Below are positions 1-11,805 of a stretch of DNA of 41,068 nucleotides, piece by piece. The position numbers and the translations under genes are program-made. Under the pieces are notes generated by a model that ran no database searches, was not told the DNA's origin, and saw only the letters and a program-made list of their open reading frames with translations. Numbering within the stretch: the first letter of the stretch is position 1; each line of letters begins with the position of its first letter. The stretch comes from Polymyxa betae (Eukaryota; Endomyxa; Phytomyxea; Plasmodiophorida; Plasmodiophoridae): positions 9,079-50,146 of the forward strand of contig RBZT01000402.1 in assembly GCA_003693705.1 (NCBI GenBank). Direction: 5' to 3'.

Positions 1-61
1 ATAATTTAGTCCGCCACGCACCTCCGGTGCAATGTCTTCCTGTTGTTTTCCCTTCTCTTAT

Positions 62-785
62 TCAATACACGATTAGTCTTGTATCGTCGTATTCCTCCTC
101 TCCCTTGTCTTGACAATGCACAAGATTCGCTAACAGTACCGACACGATAAGGGAAAAGCTGCTACCACCTGGCAAACCTGTGACATCCAGACATATTGGG
201 TCCAGCGGCATGTCAACACTGAACACGAATGTTAATGTAGGCTTCATCGCTCGTGAGAACCACCACAGGACATGCAAACCATCGTCGAAGCTGGATGCTT
301 GTTTGATCCATGTAATCACCTGTGATTTGTGCAGGCTTTGAAACGCATCAATTGATTCCGTCCGTATATCTTCTAACAACTCAATTCGCAATTGGGAAGG
401 CTGATCTGAAAGTACGCACCTATTGAGAGCAACGCAGCAATCTTGCAATTCAGCTAATAGCTCAATTATCGCTGGTGATCTCCCAACTGGTGCGACAGCA
501 ATTCCTCAATCCAGTCTTCAATAAAACCACGGAAGCACGATTGCAATAGTTGCAATTTTCATCCAGGGGGTTGGACATGTAGCACGTAGCAGTGCACACA
601 AAATGGATTATCAGATACAGTGCCTCCGAGCGTTTGCTGAAATTCCACGACCCTTTAGCCCTTGCATAAATCGCCAGATCTCGGACCTTCACCAGGCGAT
701 TAGACGCCGCAAATCGACGAATGCCGTTGATTTCTGTGCTTGAAGCCCGTATAGGTGGAATAGGAATTCGGAAGAGGTCTTCCAA
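62..785 (-). CDS. possible gene fragment, two coding-like segments (hypothetical)
   Basis: Two minus-strand open segments, 785-462 (107 codons) and 448-62 (128 codons), lie in series and have protein-like composition. The second is rich in hydrophobic and acidic helices (for example ELLEDIRTESIDAFQSL) and contains the stretch VLWWFSRAMKP. They could be exons of one gene whose 3' end lies near the window edge, but I could not define a clean splice between them: the link around 449-480 runs through stop codons in all simple joins. No family is recognised. It could also be a decayed gene or non-coding sequence. Confidence 0.28.
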
Positions 786-1069
786 TGGCGGGTTCTTGAA
801 GCCGTATACGTAGGCGGAATAGGAGAATGGCTCGTGCGTACTGCGTAAGCACGGCCTTTATCTACCTCAATGACAGAAATACCATGGTTGTTGCAGCAGA
901 ATATCAGTGATAAGCGTAAATTTATTATTAGATAGTTTGGCTGCTTTTGTTACCTAACTCGATCTTGAAGGCATTATGGGACCTAATGGTGTCATGTTGT
1001 TGGTCATGATGGGACCTGACTTGATGGGTGCTGGATTGGATCTCAACTCGAACTTGTTGAATTTTTAAT
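786..1069. other. intergenic, nothing recognised
   Basis: AT-rich sequence between the fragment above and the LINE remnant. I see no conserved motif, RNA gene or repeat. Confidence 0.4.
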
Positions 1070-1821
1070 TTAGGTCGAGATCAGTGGGTCATGGTCGTTT
1101 TCGTCTCCGTTAGACGCCGCCTGCTTTGCGAGGTAGTCTACGTGATCATTTTCTGGAATCTGATCAGTGTGACTTGGAATAAAATTTTAACTGAATTGCG
1201 GCTTTGCAGTTCGGCTACTGTAGTGTTTCAGCAACGTCTTTCACTATTGATTTTGTGAATTTGTATTTGTATGGTAATACCTTTAGCTGCTGCAAGCATG
1301 ATTGGGAGTCAGTGAGGGATATGGATATTTCTGTCGTATGGTTTTAGAAACGAAACAGTCTCTAATCCCGGCGAACTAGGGCTAACATTGGTGTCAGTGA
1401 TTGCTGCAAATGCGGATTAGCTCTTTCATCTTTTCGTAAATCTTGAGTACCATGAAGTCTATTCCAAAGTCCCACAATTGATTTGGACGAAGAAGGCCTG
1501 ATGCACAGCTGGATTGGAAATGTAATGGGATTCTCCAGGGCTCTATCTATTGATTTTTCCAGTAATAATACAATTGCGAATAGAACACGTTGCAATGTTG
1601 GTTGTCTTGCCCGGAAGCATGTCCTCTCCAACCATTAATTGAGCATTCTGTAGGTCATCTTCAGGAATATGGCTCCAATGACATCCAAACACGTTTCCAC
1701 AGATTCCAAAAAAATGAAAATCGTTTCTTGCAGCGACATGCTCTTTAAAAAAATGACAGCGCATATGGGTACGTTTAGTCTGGCCCCTTGGCAGGCATGT
1801 CTGTTTCAATTTTTTTGCCAC
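1070..1821 (-). mobile_element. decayed non-LTR retrotransposon remnant (RNase H domain)
   Basis: On the minus strand, about 1330-1210 encodes SLTDSQSCLQQLK, the form of the RNase H segment carrying the active-site Asp in LINE-type elements. About 1172-1070 encodes IPSHTDQIPEND followed by DYLAKQAA, matching the C-terminal RNase H motif (PSH.. G/P.N..AD.LAK.A) and ending at a TAA. In-frame stops separate the two blocks, so the domain is broken. The upstream minus-strand segments (1821-1543 and 1631-1362) are open but not clearly assignable; they may be the preceding part of the same ORF. The assignment to RNase H rests on the two motifs only; the clade is unknown. Confidence 0.5.
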
Positions 1822-1851
1822 ACATTTCTATTGATAATAATGCAGAACTGA

Positions 1852-2611
1852 TCCATTATATTATCCATGATCTTCATCAAAGCTATCTGCCGGGCTGTTA
1901 CTCATGATGAAAAATGAAATGCACCTTATTACTAAAGCTGTAGAAGATTGCTACTCAGTATTCTTACCGTTTCTTCAAAGTTGTGTGGCTTGCATCTTTA
2001 TGTTCTCACTGCCGGTACTACCTAGCAGGAGCCAACACTGGAGCTCCTCCCCTATTTCCATCGCTGTGGGCAATCAATGGATTAATGAAGTTGGCAACGC
2101 TTTTAATGCATGAAGTACTAAACCCAGCAATTGCCAATTATTTATTGCAATGCAAATACAAATTTTTTTCTTAACGACCCACCTGCTCATTGATTTTGGT
2201 TATCAGCAGTATACAGACATCTACGCTCTGGCAAGAATTTTTGTATCATGTAGCCAACACACAACTAGTCACCTGAAGCTGAATTCCTCTTGCATGAAAG
2301 TGATGAAGCGAGCTCAAAAGCGGCATTCTATCCGTTCCTAAAGCAACATTGACGCCTACTATTCACCCTGTTTTAGGTCAGAACTCTCTCTTTCAAACTA
2401 CGTCTTTCGCTGCAATTGGTTACTGATAAAGTCTTCTAAAGATCAGGGATCCGAGATTTTCTGTTAACAAAAGCGTTTGTGCTTTCAGAATAGAGCAAAC
2501 GCAAAGCTTGAGGCTCTTGTCTTTTTGACCAAATTGGTATCTCTGTTGACATACACTTCGAAGAGGGATTGTGCGTAGGGGTTACCTGTTACCAAACATT
2601 CATTTGAAATC
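1852..2611. other. intergenic region upstream of the kinase gene
   Basis: Only short open frames, none with recognisable motifs. It should hold the promoter and 5' UTR of the kinase gene that starts at 2612. No telo-box-like tract was seen here. Confidence 0.35.
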
Positions 2612-5600
2612 ATGCGGATGACGCCCTTCTTCTCTCTGGTCTTTGCCTTCGCGGTCGCTGTGTCAGCGTCGTCGCCCATCGACTTCATCTGGGTGCGATC
2701 CGACTTTCTTAACCTGTTAGAACGACCCTACGAAAGGCCGAAGCCGTTCAAAATTACTTTGAAGCGTGCTGAAGTCACACAGGGAGTAGATCTGCTAGAG
2801 AGTTTCTGCAGCAAGGTCATAATTTGTAGTAGTACTTATTTATGTGGAGGGTTATACCAGCTTAATTTTGCAGATTGCACTTTCGTTGTGATTTCTCACA
2901 ACTTTCGTATCTGATTTCGCACAACTTTCGTATTTTTGTTAGTTGACTACATATTGCTTGCTGGAATCCTTATGTCTTGCTACAGGGCGTTTTTACGCAT
3001 CGTCATATTGATGCAGCAATCCATGTTCTTGAACTTTTATCAGAAAAGATTACGTCCTCCCATTCCTATCGGCTATATGGAGTCATGATCAAACTGATTT
3101 CAGTTGTTGATAGCTCTTCAGAATTCACTCAAAGCTGGCTGAAGACATTATCAACTAAAGCTCGATCGATTCCTTCAGAATTTCAACTCATTGATTTTGC
3201 ACGTGCTCTCTGTCGTTCAAAGTGAGCATCTACACTTCGGGATCCTAATTTGACCCCCTACCTTTTAGGTTCGATCACCTGCGCGACTCCAAAGGATTTA
3301 TCGATCTTGTTTCGAATTTAACCGTCCGCTTTACTCCGGATCAGATTGAATCTTTTTTTACGTCCCAGATCATGGATGTCCATTCGCTCCCACATTTGGA
3401 ATTGTTCGCCCGACATATCCCCCCTGACAGCCGGTTGGATATTCTGAGAAATTTGATTTCAAAAATGTAAGTTTGCTGCACTTTGTTCTTGGCAACAGAA
3501 CGCTGACCGTCAATATAGAGCTAGTATTCGAATGTCTTTGCATCTTAGCAAGCATAGAAGCCACCAACGATTTCAGTGGGAGGACCATGATAAACAGCTG
3601 CTTCGTATAGAACTTTTTCACAGACTCGCTCGTGCATGCAGAATAGAAGCAGAAATTATCCACTTTCTTCTGAAAACTGCCAGGTGAAAGAGCATCTTCA
3701 TTAGTTTCTTCTCTTTAGTTTGCGAGCGCAAAATAAAGCTGACCGGTTTCTTCTAGGGAAAACCTGGACCGAAGCAGAGAACATTACTACATCGCGCTTC
3801 AGCTAATGCATTTGGATCCCGGCATAGTCCAGTCTAACATTAGCTTGCTATTTGAGCTCCTGCCTCTTTCTAAAGCTCGTTTTCGCTGGAAGCGTCGCAT
3901 CATTAGGAGCATTGTCAAAAATTTGCCCGAATCTTGCTTTCGGCAACAAGCTGAATATGGTCGAACCATACTGGACCTTTATGTAGAGTAAGTCTAGTGA
4001 TCTGTTGCTGCAACCTCTCATCAACCACGATTTAGAGTAAACGACCTCGATTACCCCACGTTCAAGAAAATGGAGGATAATACTCCCATAGATATTGTCC
4101 ACAAAGTTCGTCGTAATGCTCTGGCAAGCATGGACCCAGACTTGTGGCACGCTTTATTTCTTGATTCCAATTTCGGTTCCATCAATGCTCTCGGCGTCCG
4201 ACGATTTTTTAATGATGTTTTTGAGAATCACGAAGGCCGAGGCCGTTTCGAAGCAACTGTGCTTCTAGATATCTTTCAGCGTTATAAAATCCGAAGCAAG
4301 CATGATGTTGCCATGAAGGGCTACTGCCCGAAGCTGCTGGTTAAAAACTGGTACATTCCTCTTTTTGGTGGTATTTTTCTAGCTCACCGTTCTCTTTTCA
4401 GTCGACTTCTGCTCGATTCGTTTTCGAAAGCCAAAGGACAATCCATTCTGCACTTCATTGACTATTGCGAAAGAGCCAATGTCTTGAAAGATATCATCGA
4501 TGAAATTCCGGCCATGTTCTCGAATCCAGATGCTTCGGCACAGTTCATTGCGTATTTTGCAGATTCAATGTAGGTCGCTGGCTTATTTCTTCACAGCCTT
4601 TCGTAAATACCTTCGTTAGCGTGTCTATCAGCGGTAAACCAAGTGAAAGTCAACCACTAGTTGCCAAGGTGCAAGACATTGGGCAGAAGATTTTATCAAC
4701 ATGCCAACGGTTTCCTTGGCTCTGTGATATCTTCGTCAGATTCTTCGTCAACCATTTTCGGCACGATGAGATGCTCTTCTCAAGATCGGAGATGACTGCA
4801 GAGACCAGCATATCCAGTTTATACATCATATTTCTTAGGTAACTTCTTTTGACCTCGTCAAAGGTCTCTTGATTATTCCTCAACTCTCTCATTTCGATAT
4901 TTGTTGTTTTTCGACAATCTTCTCCATTTCATTCACGTAATGCTTTCCATATATTCCTTGTGCGCCAATATGATCTGACACATTCTTTTTAGCCTCAAAC
5001 AGTACAAGTCGAAGCCTTACTATCGCATCACTAGTCTTATAGACGCAAGCCTTGACAAAGCTCTAACATTGCATCGAGAAGGAGGAAAAAACGCACCTCT
5101 GGAGCAATCAATCATAGCTCTTGCTCTCAAAATCGCTAAAGACCTCGGAACCGTTCCCATCTGTTTCCGCTTACTTTCGGGACAGCTAGTTCGCTTTCCG
5201 TTAAACGTATTGACGAAACCATTTCGAGCTTTGTGGAAAGAACAAGGATTCGACAAATTTGCCAGGGCTCTCTTTAGCACTAATCAGCTGCTCACCAAGT
5301 ACCAACCTCTACTATCCCATGGCTTCCATCGGGTCCCTATCACGGCAGTCTCTGAACGCCGCATCAGCAAGGGCCGCATGAGAATTCGAGAAATCGTCAG
5401 TATCGAAGACGATTATGAGATAATCAAGCAAATCGGGTACGGCTCGTACGGAACTGTTTACCAAGCTCGAGTCAACGACCATGTCGTCGCGATAAAAAAG
5501 ATGGGTCTTCGTAATGCTTGCGTCGATTCAGAAGTCGAATTCATGTCTACATTCTGCCATTCGAACGCGATTCCTGGACTGGTACAACTTCTCGATATTG

Positions 5601-7946
5601 CTAAAACCGAGTATGATATCTATCTCGTTATGGAGCTGATCGAAGGCCAGCGACTTTATGACTGGAAGGTTCCTGACGACCCTGAATGTGGTGCAAAAGA
5701 GTTGGTATCGATGGCGTATAAAATAATAATTACTCTACATCGGCTTCATGAGGTCAACTTGTTCCATGGGGACCTGCATCACTGTGGCAACTGTAAGGGC
5801 CTTCGTTATTCAGCAAAATCATTTAGCTTTCAATCCTATGAAAGAAGTTGTGTTCATGTTTGATATACGTTTTCTTTCGGCTTTTCTCTGCTCTTATGTC
5901 ATTCTTAGTTATGGTTGAGCATCCTTCAAAAGACATAGTCCTGATTGATTTCGGATTCACTAAACAAGCGAAGTGCGTTTGCCAAGATGGTCCCGATATG
6001 TATGATCGTTTCATGGAGCTGTTATTGAAAGTCAAAGAAAAGTTCGAGCTCAGTTGGTACGAGCCTGCTCCTGAATCATATCGTCCCTTTGAGGCGATGC
6101 TGCGGAAGTTGAGGCATCGCTCTCCCAACTGCTCTGATTTCTTGGTAGATCCAGTGTTTGAAAATCTTTGTTCAGAAGTTTCTTACAGAAAGTCTTTACA
6201 AGCTTCTGAATTTCCTATCCGGCCCGAATTTGAGAGTTTACACTCAGATTCGGGCTCGGACCCAGATGCGGATCATACCAATGATAAGTCCTGCCACCAT
6301 TCCACAAGTTTCACTGCTGACCAGAAACTGTTCTCGCCTCTGAGCGAGATTACTCCGTTCGGTTCAAGCTGCTCTGATCTGGGTTCCCCGTTTGCTAAAC
6401 CACGCGAATCTTCTGTTATGGAGCCGTTTGAATCTATCATTGTGACATCCGAGGCTTCCTTTTTCCAGCCCCCATTGCGTTCCCAAGATCGTGATGGATC
6501 AGCACCTTTTAAGCCAAGAAAACAGTGGAATATTCCCATCGGCAATTCTTCGAAGCGATCTACTCCTCTCAAAGCGGAATCCGGGTTGTCCTCGCATACT
6601 CCTGATGAGTCTATTGACCAAATAGGTCCTGGAACACCACAAGCTAAAGCTTCTTTAACGGAAAGCAACTCCTCAATGTCCCGAAATATTAAATCTGATG
6701 ATGTCCCAGCTCCGACAAATTCCCAGTTAGTACCAGAGGACGATGATAACCAATCTAAGGCCGACAACTTGCAAAAAAGCATATGTAAAAATTTCACCGA
6801 GACGAAAATTGATGCTATTATAGGAGATTTCCTAGATGCATTTGACCCAGAAAAATCCTTTCATATTGTTGACAGTAATGCCAATCCTAACAACAGTTCG
6901 CCTGGACTTTCTACTACATCAAACAAGTCCAGCAGTTCTCAAATTGCTGAACAGTTTATGCAACGCTGCTCAGAAGAAGACTCCTCAAGTTCCAACGTCG
7001 ATAATAATGCAAATCAGAGTGACAATTGCAACCATACTGTTATTGAAAGCCCAATGGCACAATTCATTCCATCCGAGTGCATAAGAGAAGCTATAATACC
7101 GATGCAAAGTGATTCTGGCTCTCAAGACGATAATCTTAATGCGTCCTCAAAGAATTTTGGAAAAATTGCTTCTACTAACGGAGGTCCTACTGTGTCGGCG
7201 ACCGAGGATAATACCTGCATGAGCTCAACTTCCGAATTTCTCCAGTCTGCAACTGAAGCTGAACTGCCTCCTTCTTCAGGAACATGCAATGAAGCTCGTA
7301 TGTCGACTACTGGTGATGATACCTACACAAGCTCGACTTCCGAATGCTTCCAATCTGCAACGGAATATTCATTGCCGCTTTTCTCGGAAGACCCTAATCT
7401 TATCATCCCCCATGGTATCTCTTCCAATGAATTGTCTTCCTTAAATACTTCTGATCAAGAAAATACTTCTAACCTTGAATCGTCACGTTCACTTAATAAC
7501 ATCTCCATAAATCTGCCCTGCACTTCTCGTGACCGGCATATTTCCCCTTCAGACGATGAAAAGCCACGCTCACTTCCTGTCAATCCAGAAAAAAGTCACG
7601 ATTGTAATGAGCCGTCCGACTCGCTCGGTTCGCCAGGACCCATCTCCGATCAAAAGAGGCCTTCTTCTTTAGCTGCTTCTGATTCGAAGAGTTCATCAGA
7701 GAGTAACGAACGCCCAGGTACTCTGAATTTTGGCACATATTCTGAAAGTCTTCAACCAATTACATCGTCATAGTTGTTTGTGTTATGCTCACATTTTTGT
7801 TTATAGGTTTCACGACAACTATACTGATCTGGCTATCATGTGGGTTCGTCACGCTGATAATGTTGGCAGCAGCTTCCATTTATGTAAAGAGGACATGCGA
7901 GGCCAGGCGGCCTAGACTTATCGATCTTAGCCATAGCCAATCGTAA
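2612..7946 (+). CDS. predicted type I membrane protein with protein-kinase-like domain
   Basis: Ten exons: 2612-2815, 2986-3221, 3269-3466, 3519-3683, 3757-3987, 4036-4569, 4620-4838, 4993-5792, 5909-7717, 7807-7946; all phases agree, giving 1443 residues. Residues 1-20 are a classic signal peptide (MRMTPFFSLVFAFAVAVSAS). About 25-640 is helical and matches no family I know. The kinase domain follows: glycine loop GYGSYG at 676, VAIKK Lys at 696, HGD catalytic Asp 788, DFG Asp 808, then a short C-lobe. Residues ~870-1395 are Ser/Thr/Asn-rich and probably disordered. A single hydrophobic helix (~1402-1424) is followed by a basic tail. The family is an atypical kinase. If the leader is cleaved, the kinase domain faces the lumen or outside; this topology is inference. 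The last exon is essential for the TM segment: reading through its donor would stop at 7773. Confidence 0.7.
7207..7374 (+). repeat. imperfect internal duplication in the Ser/Thr-rich stalk of the kinase gene
   Basis: Two coding units 108 bp apart (7207 and 7315) encode DNTCMSSTSEFLQSATE and DDTYTSSTSECFQSATE. They are a 36-residue-period in-frame duplication inside exon 9. Confidence 0.75.
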
Positions 7947-8114
7947 ATCAGCTTCGTCTCTGGATTGATTGGCAGGCATCGGATTATGTTCGTGCTATTA
8001 CATACCCGATTTTATCTTATAATTTATACCAGAATAAATTCTTACAAAATCATTTTAGAGCATCAATTTGCTCTCAGTCGTGTCAGAATTTTGCTACATT
8101 GATTATTCATTCCA

Positions 8115-8616
8115 CTATGCTTTGAGATCATGCTTCTTACGAAGCGCATATTGGAACAAATTGCTCATTCCTGCACGCTCGTAGCAATGGCGCAGAGATG
8201 AGTGAAGGCAGGTTTTCTCGTCGAAGTCAGCACGATTGCAAAAGAGATATCGCTGCAGTTTCCAACTACCAACAAGCAATGAGTTAGTAATGGCAGATTC
8301 AGACTGCCTACGACTTATGTCAAGACCCTGCAATCGAGTGAAGCGACAAAATTACAACATCGATCAAGCAGATTCTGGAAGCAAAACAGAAAATTCAGGT
8401 ACGCGGCCTCTCATGGTCAAATGAATCACATCCGCGCTGAGACGCAAAGTGACCAAACCTACCAACCAATCTCAACAATATGTTGCAAATCATTACCAAG
8501 GAAGTGATCGTCTGGGGTGCTGCTTGCGTCGTCCCGCCGGCAGTGGCGTTCGTCGGCTGGCGTCCTGCATCGTCGGTCGTGGTAGGCATACTGATTGCGG
8601 CGGCCCCGTCGGCCAT
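8115..8616 (-). CDS. small hypothetical protein, two exons
   Basis: Exon 1 is 8616-8497, beginning at an ATG and ending in a GTAATG donor; exon 2 is 8327-8115 after a TTGCAG acceptor. The join is phase 0 and gives 110 residues. The N-terminal 40 residues are Ala/Thr-rich and probably disordered. The C-terminal half is basic and contains three cysteines; the first two are spaced C-x9-C (FCNRADFDEKTC), but a second matching pair is missing, so I do not call it a CHCH protein. It ends convergently with the kinase gene, about 170 bp away. No family recognised. Confidence 0.45.
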
Positions 8617-8898
8617 TAGTGCTTAGGCTGATCGTAGAGATGCAAACTGCCAGTGAGATCTCAAAGTGACATCTCTCAGCTGCTCATACACCCCGATGTG
8701 TCCATCGGCCGTATCTAGGCAAGAGCTATACAACTTCATAAAGTCCAAGCCCTCATTCCCTTCCAAATAAATATAACTCATTTTAAAAATCGGCCACTGG
8801 TTATACACAACTTTTCAAAACGACGATCCAGAATGGCGAAATTTTCCGAAATTTTTTTCGAATAGCCGAAAACGGAGCTTGAAATTTTCCAAAAAGAT

Positions 8899-8982
8899 GT
8901 GTTCGACGGGATTCGAACCCGCGCCCCGCGAACGAGACTAGCGCCTTAAGCTAGCGCCTTGGACCAACTCGGCCACAAACAC
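8899..8982 (-). tRNA. tRNA-Leu (anticodon AAG)
   Basis: An 84-nt cloverleaf on the minus strand. The acceptor stem GTGTTTG pairs with CGAACAC (one G-U). The D arm is closed by GCC/GGC, the anticodon stem CTAGC/GCTAG encloses loop TTAAGGC with anticodon AAG, a long variable arm follows (type II tRNA, as for Leu or Ser), and the T arm is GCGGG-TTCGAAT-CCCGT. There is no intron. Internal A and B boxes for Pol III are present as part of the D and T arms. The type II structure plus anticodon AAG gives leucine (CUU codons). Confidence 0.93.
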
Positions 8983-9249
8983 AAGATGCTTTTTCTTCCC
9001 CAACTGCAGCTTCTACCAATTTCGGATTTGAATATCATGAACGCTCGTTGTCAAGACAGTCAACATCCTATCACGAACTTGAAAATCCCAGTTTGATTTC
9101 TAATTTGAAATGAAATTTGTTGATTGACAGATTCCAGAACCGATGTCGCTGCAAATGTTATCTGCTACCATCTCAGTGCCACAATCTTCTGAATTTTTAG
9201 ATATTTTCGCTCGAAATCTGCACGCGACGTTTTTATCAATGTTCCTGTA
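8983..9249. other. intergenic region between tRNA-Leu and the EF-hand gene
   Basis: AT-rich; it holds the upstream flank of the minus-strand tRNA gene and the promoter region of the plus-strand gene starting at 9250. No further motif recognised. Confidence 0.4.
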
Positions 9250-10868
9250 ATGGCGGAGACAGCAGTGTCTGGGACCCTATTCCACCAGATCCAGGCCCAA
9301 CTCGAGCGACAGCTGGTAGAATCAACAATCAGGCGTCGGGAACTCCAACGCCAGCAGCTAATCCCAGATGTGGACCTGCCCTTGTTCGAATTCGAAGTCG
9401 CTCGTGCAGGCGAGCGTCGTGAACAACGACGCCGCGATGAGCAAACGCTGTTAGAGGCGGCCTCAGGACACGGTCAGGTTCACATGACAATCGCTTCCTC
9501 GAAACCAGATCGACGGTTTAGCGTGCGCTCATGGAAGGCATTGACGACTGATTCTTCCAACGTCATCTCGAAAGCCGTCTACGGAAACGACGATCCGCGC
9601 GAGAACGCGCTTGTACGACGCTGGGTGGATCTCTTCTGGCTGACCTGTAACCGAGATCAACATCATGGAGTCCTGCAGCGGGCGTACTGCGATATGTAAC
9701 GTTAACGTTTGATGCTCCTTCGTTTCCGTTACATTTTGCAACGTTTCACAATGCCATAATGTTACTTTACGCAAATGTTCTCTGATTAACATGACAGGTA
9801 TCTGAATGTTTTAAAGACGCTCTATGAAAGCTTCGACACGGATAAGGCCGGCCAGATCGCCCGGCGTCATTTCGCCCAGATCGTCGGGGCTGGCGGACGC
9901 GGCCTGAGCCGGGATGCCATGCGCCGCGCCATGTTCGATACAGCCGCTGCCTGGGTGACGACGCCGATCTCAGAGTCGTACATCGACTTCTTCAAGAAAC
10001 TCTTCTATCGGATCTCGACGCCTCGTAACGGTCCTCTCCTCTTGCTGTTTTCTGATTTTATATTCCTATTGAATCTAATGCGATAATCGAATCTAATTTG
10101 ATGCCAGAAAACCAGATCTTTTCTCTTAATTTCAAAGATTCGATTTTGTGGCTTTAACTAAAGCAATTGTAGGGAAGAACGTGGGCGAATACAAATGGCG
10201 GGATCTTGAGTCGGTGCCGTCATCGATGGACGAAACCAGGCGCCCATTCAATTTGGATTCAATTCCAGATTATGTCAAGCTGGTTGGGACGTCGGGGGCG
10301 GCACGACGCCTGCCGGTAGTACAATCAGTTTCAAGAAAGCCTGATTCGTTGCCAGAAACGACCGAGCTTGTCCAGACTCCAGACGAATCGCCTTCCGAAG
10401 ATGACTCTTCGAGAACTTTACCGCCCATCAAGGGCTCGGAGAGGTCGACCCCTCCCCCAAATCAGGCAGATTTCCAGCTAAAATCTTCAACCATGGTAAT
10501 GCAAAACCCGAATGTGCTGGAAGGATAACTTCTAACAACTGCATCGCAACCATTCGAAAAATGCTGATTGTTGTTGGTTTTAGGCGCGCAATCGGAGACA
10601 GCCTGAACGGATTCCGAACACGAAGCCGAAGAAACGTTCGGTAGACGACATCAATTTGGAGAAGCTGCGCCGAAAGCTGAAAGAGTCGCCGAATGTGTTG
10701 CTGGCAGACAGCGGGCAGATCCCGATTCGAGATTTGATTCTGGATCCGCTGTTCGAGGCAAAACCGATCAAGACCAATGGGCGTCGTGTCTCTCGTGATA
10801 CAAATTGGCTCGAGGTCCGCAGCACACCCCTGAAGAATGGGAAACTTCCAGCTCTGGCTGGACTGTAA
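9250..10868 (+). CDS. EF-hand-like protein, hypothetical function
   Basis: Four exons: 9250-9695, 9798-10024, 10173-10495, 10584-10868; total 1281 nt, 426 residues. The first ATG of the open frame is used. Residues 1-149 are Arg/Gln/Glu-rich and helical. Exon 2 carries an EF-hand-like loop, FDTDKAGQIARRHF, with D-x-D-x-x-G-x-I spacing but Arg at the position where most EF-hands have Glu, so calcium binding is doubtful. A second helical stretch (SESYIDFFKKLFYRI) follows. The rest is Pro/Ser-rich and ends in a basic tail, suggesting a scaffold or cytoskeletal role, but that is a guess. Introns 1 and 2 both begin GTAACG, an unusual donor. No signal peptide or membrane segment. Confidence 0.7.
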
Positions 10869-11805
10869 TACAGCCAGTATTCAGCCCTGCAGAAGCCATG
10901 CTCAATTAGGGGCTAATGAAAGTCTCAAGCGACCAGCTGTCGACGAGACCGTTCATTTGTTGCAATTATCATCGGATTGAGCTCCATTCGTTCGGCTGTA
11001 GTACATGTTAATGTAAAGACAAGGTCAAGAGACTGAAAGTTTAGGGTAGAGTTTGATAAGCCATTATTGCAAGTTTGAAGCAAACTCGTTCTTTTCTTCC
11101 TACGTAATCAGCCATTTGATGTCAAGAGGTTCATAAAGTAATCAATTTTCATAAATATTTTTGGGATGTGAATAGAACATTGAACCATGGAGATCTCTGT
11201 TTGGATGCTTTCAGGATGAGTTCCAGTTTTTGAACTTGTGAGTACGTTGTTGATGCCTGATAGACCAATTATACACCCGATAGCCGTCTCATAGAGTGCT
11301 TATAGCTTGCAACATCAGAGAAGCTCGAATCGCAATGAATTAACCTGCAGACGGTTATCTCATTAGCCGAATATTAAGGATGGCACCGATCATTAAATCT
11401 TCAGGTGACTGTCGTCATGCAAGGCGTAACACCGAGGTTTATGTACAATATTCGTGTATTCAACTGCCACTTGTGCTTCATATCTTCCACGTCGGCTGCT
11501 ATCAGAATATTCTCGAACATCAAATATACACGAGATAGAATCCCCTACTTATCGTTATTACGTCATATGATCTCTTGAAAGCAATTGTGCAATCTCTTGG
11601 AGCAATTGTGCTATTTGCTTGAGCATAGGAATCACTATACCACCGAATTTGGACATTTAGGAGGCTCGCTGTGGATAGAATCATAGATTTTATAATTTAT
11701 ACTCGCAATAATAACGAGACAAAAAGGAGAAAAAACTTTTTTAGAAAAAAGCAAAAATTGCGTAAAGCCAACGACCTCATCGATTTGAGTTGGATCCAAA
11801 ATGCA
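10869..11805. other. intergenic region, EF-hand gene to M16 peptidase gene
   Basis: No gene seen. A TTTAGGGTA tract (telo-box complement) lies at 11040-11048, too far from the 11806 start to be assigned to it with confidence. The last 135 bases are an open frame continuous with the M16 start codon but contain no earlier ATG. Confidence 0.4.

Noticed and set aside
6273-6797. Minus-strand 174-codon open frame inside the kinase gene
   Set aside because: A shadow of the Ser/Thr-rich plus-strand exon, which is supported by in-frame splicing to both sides.
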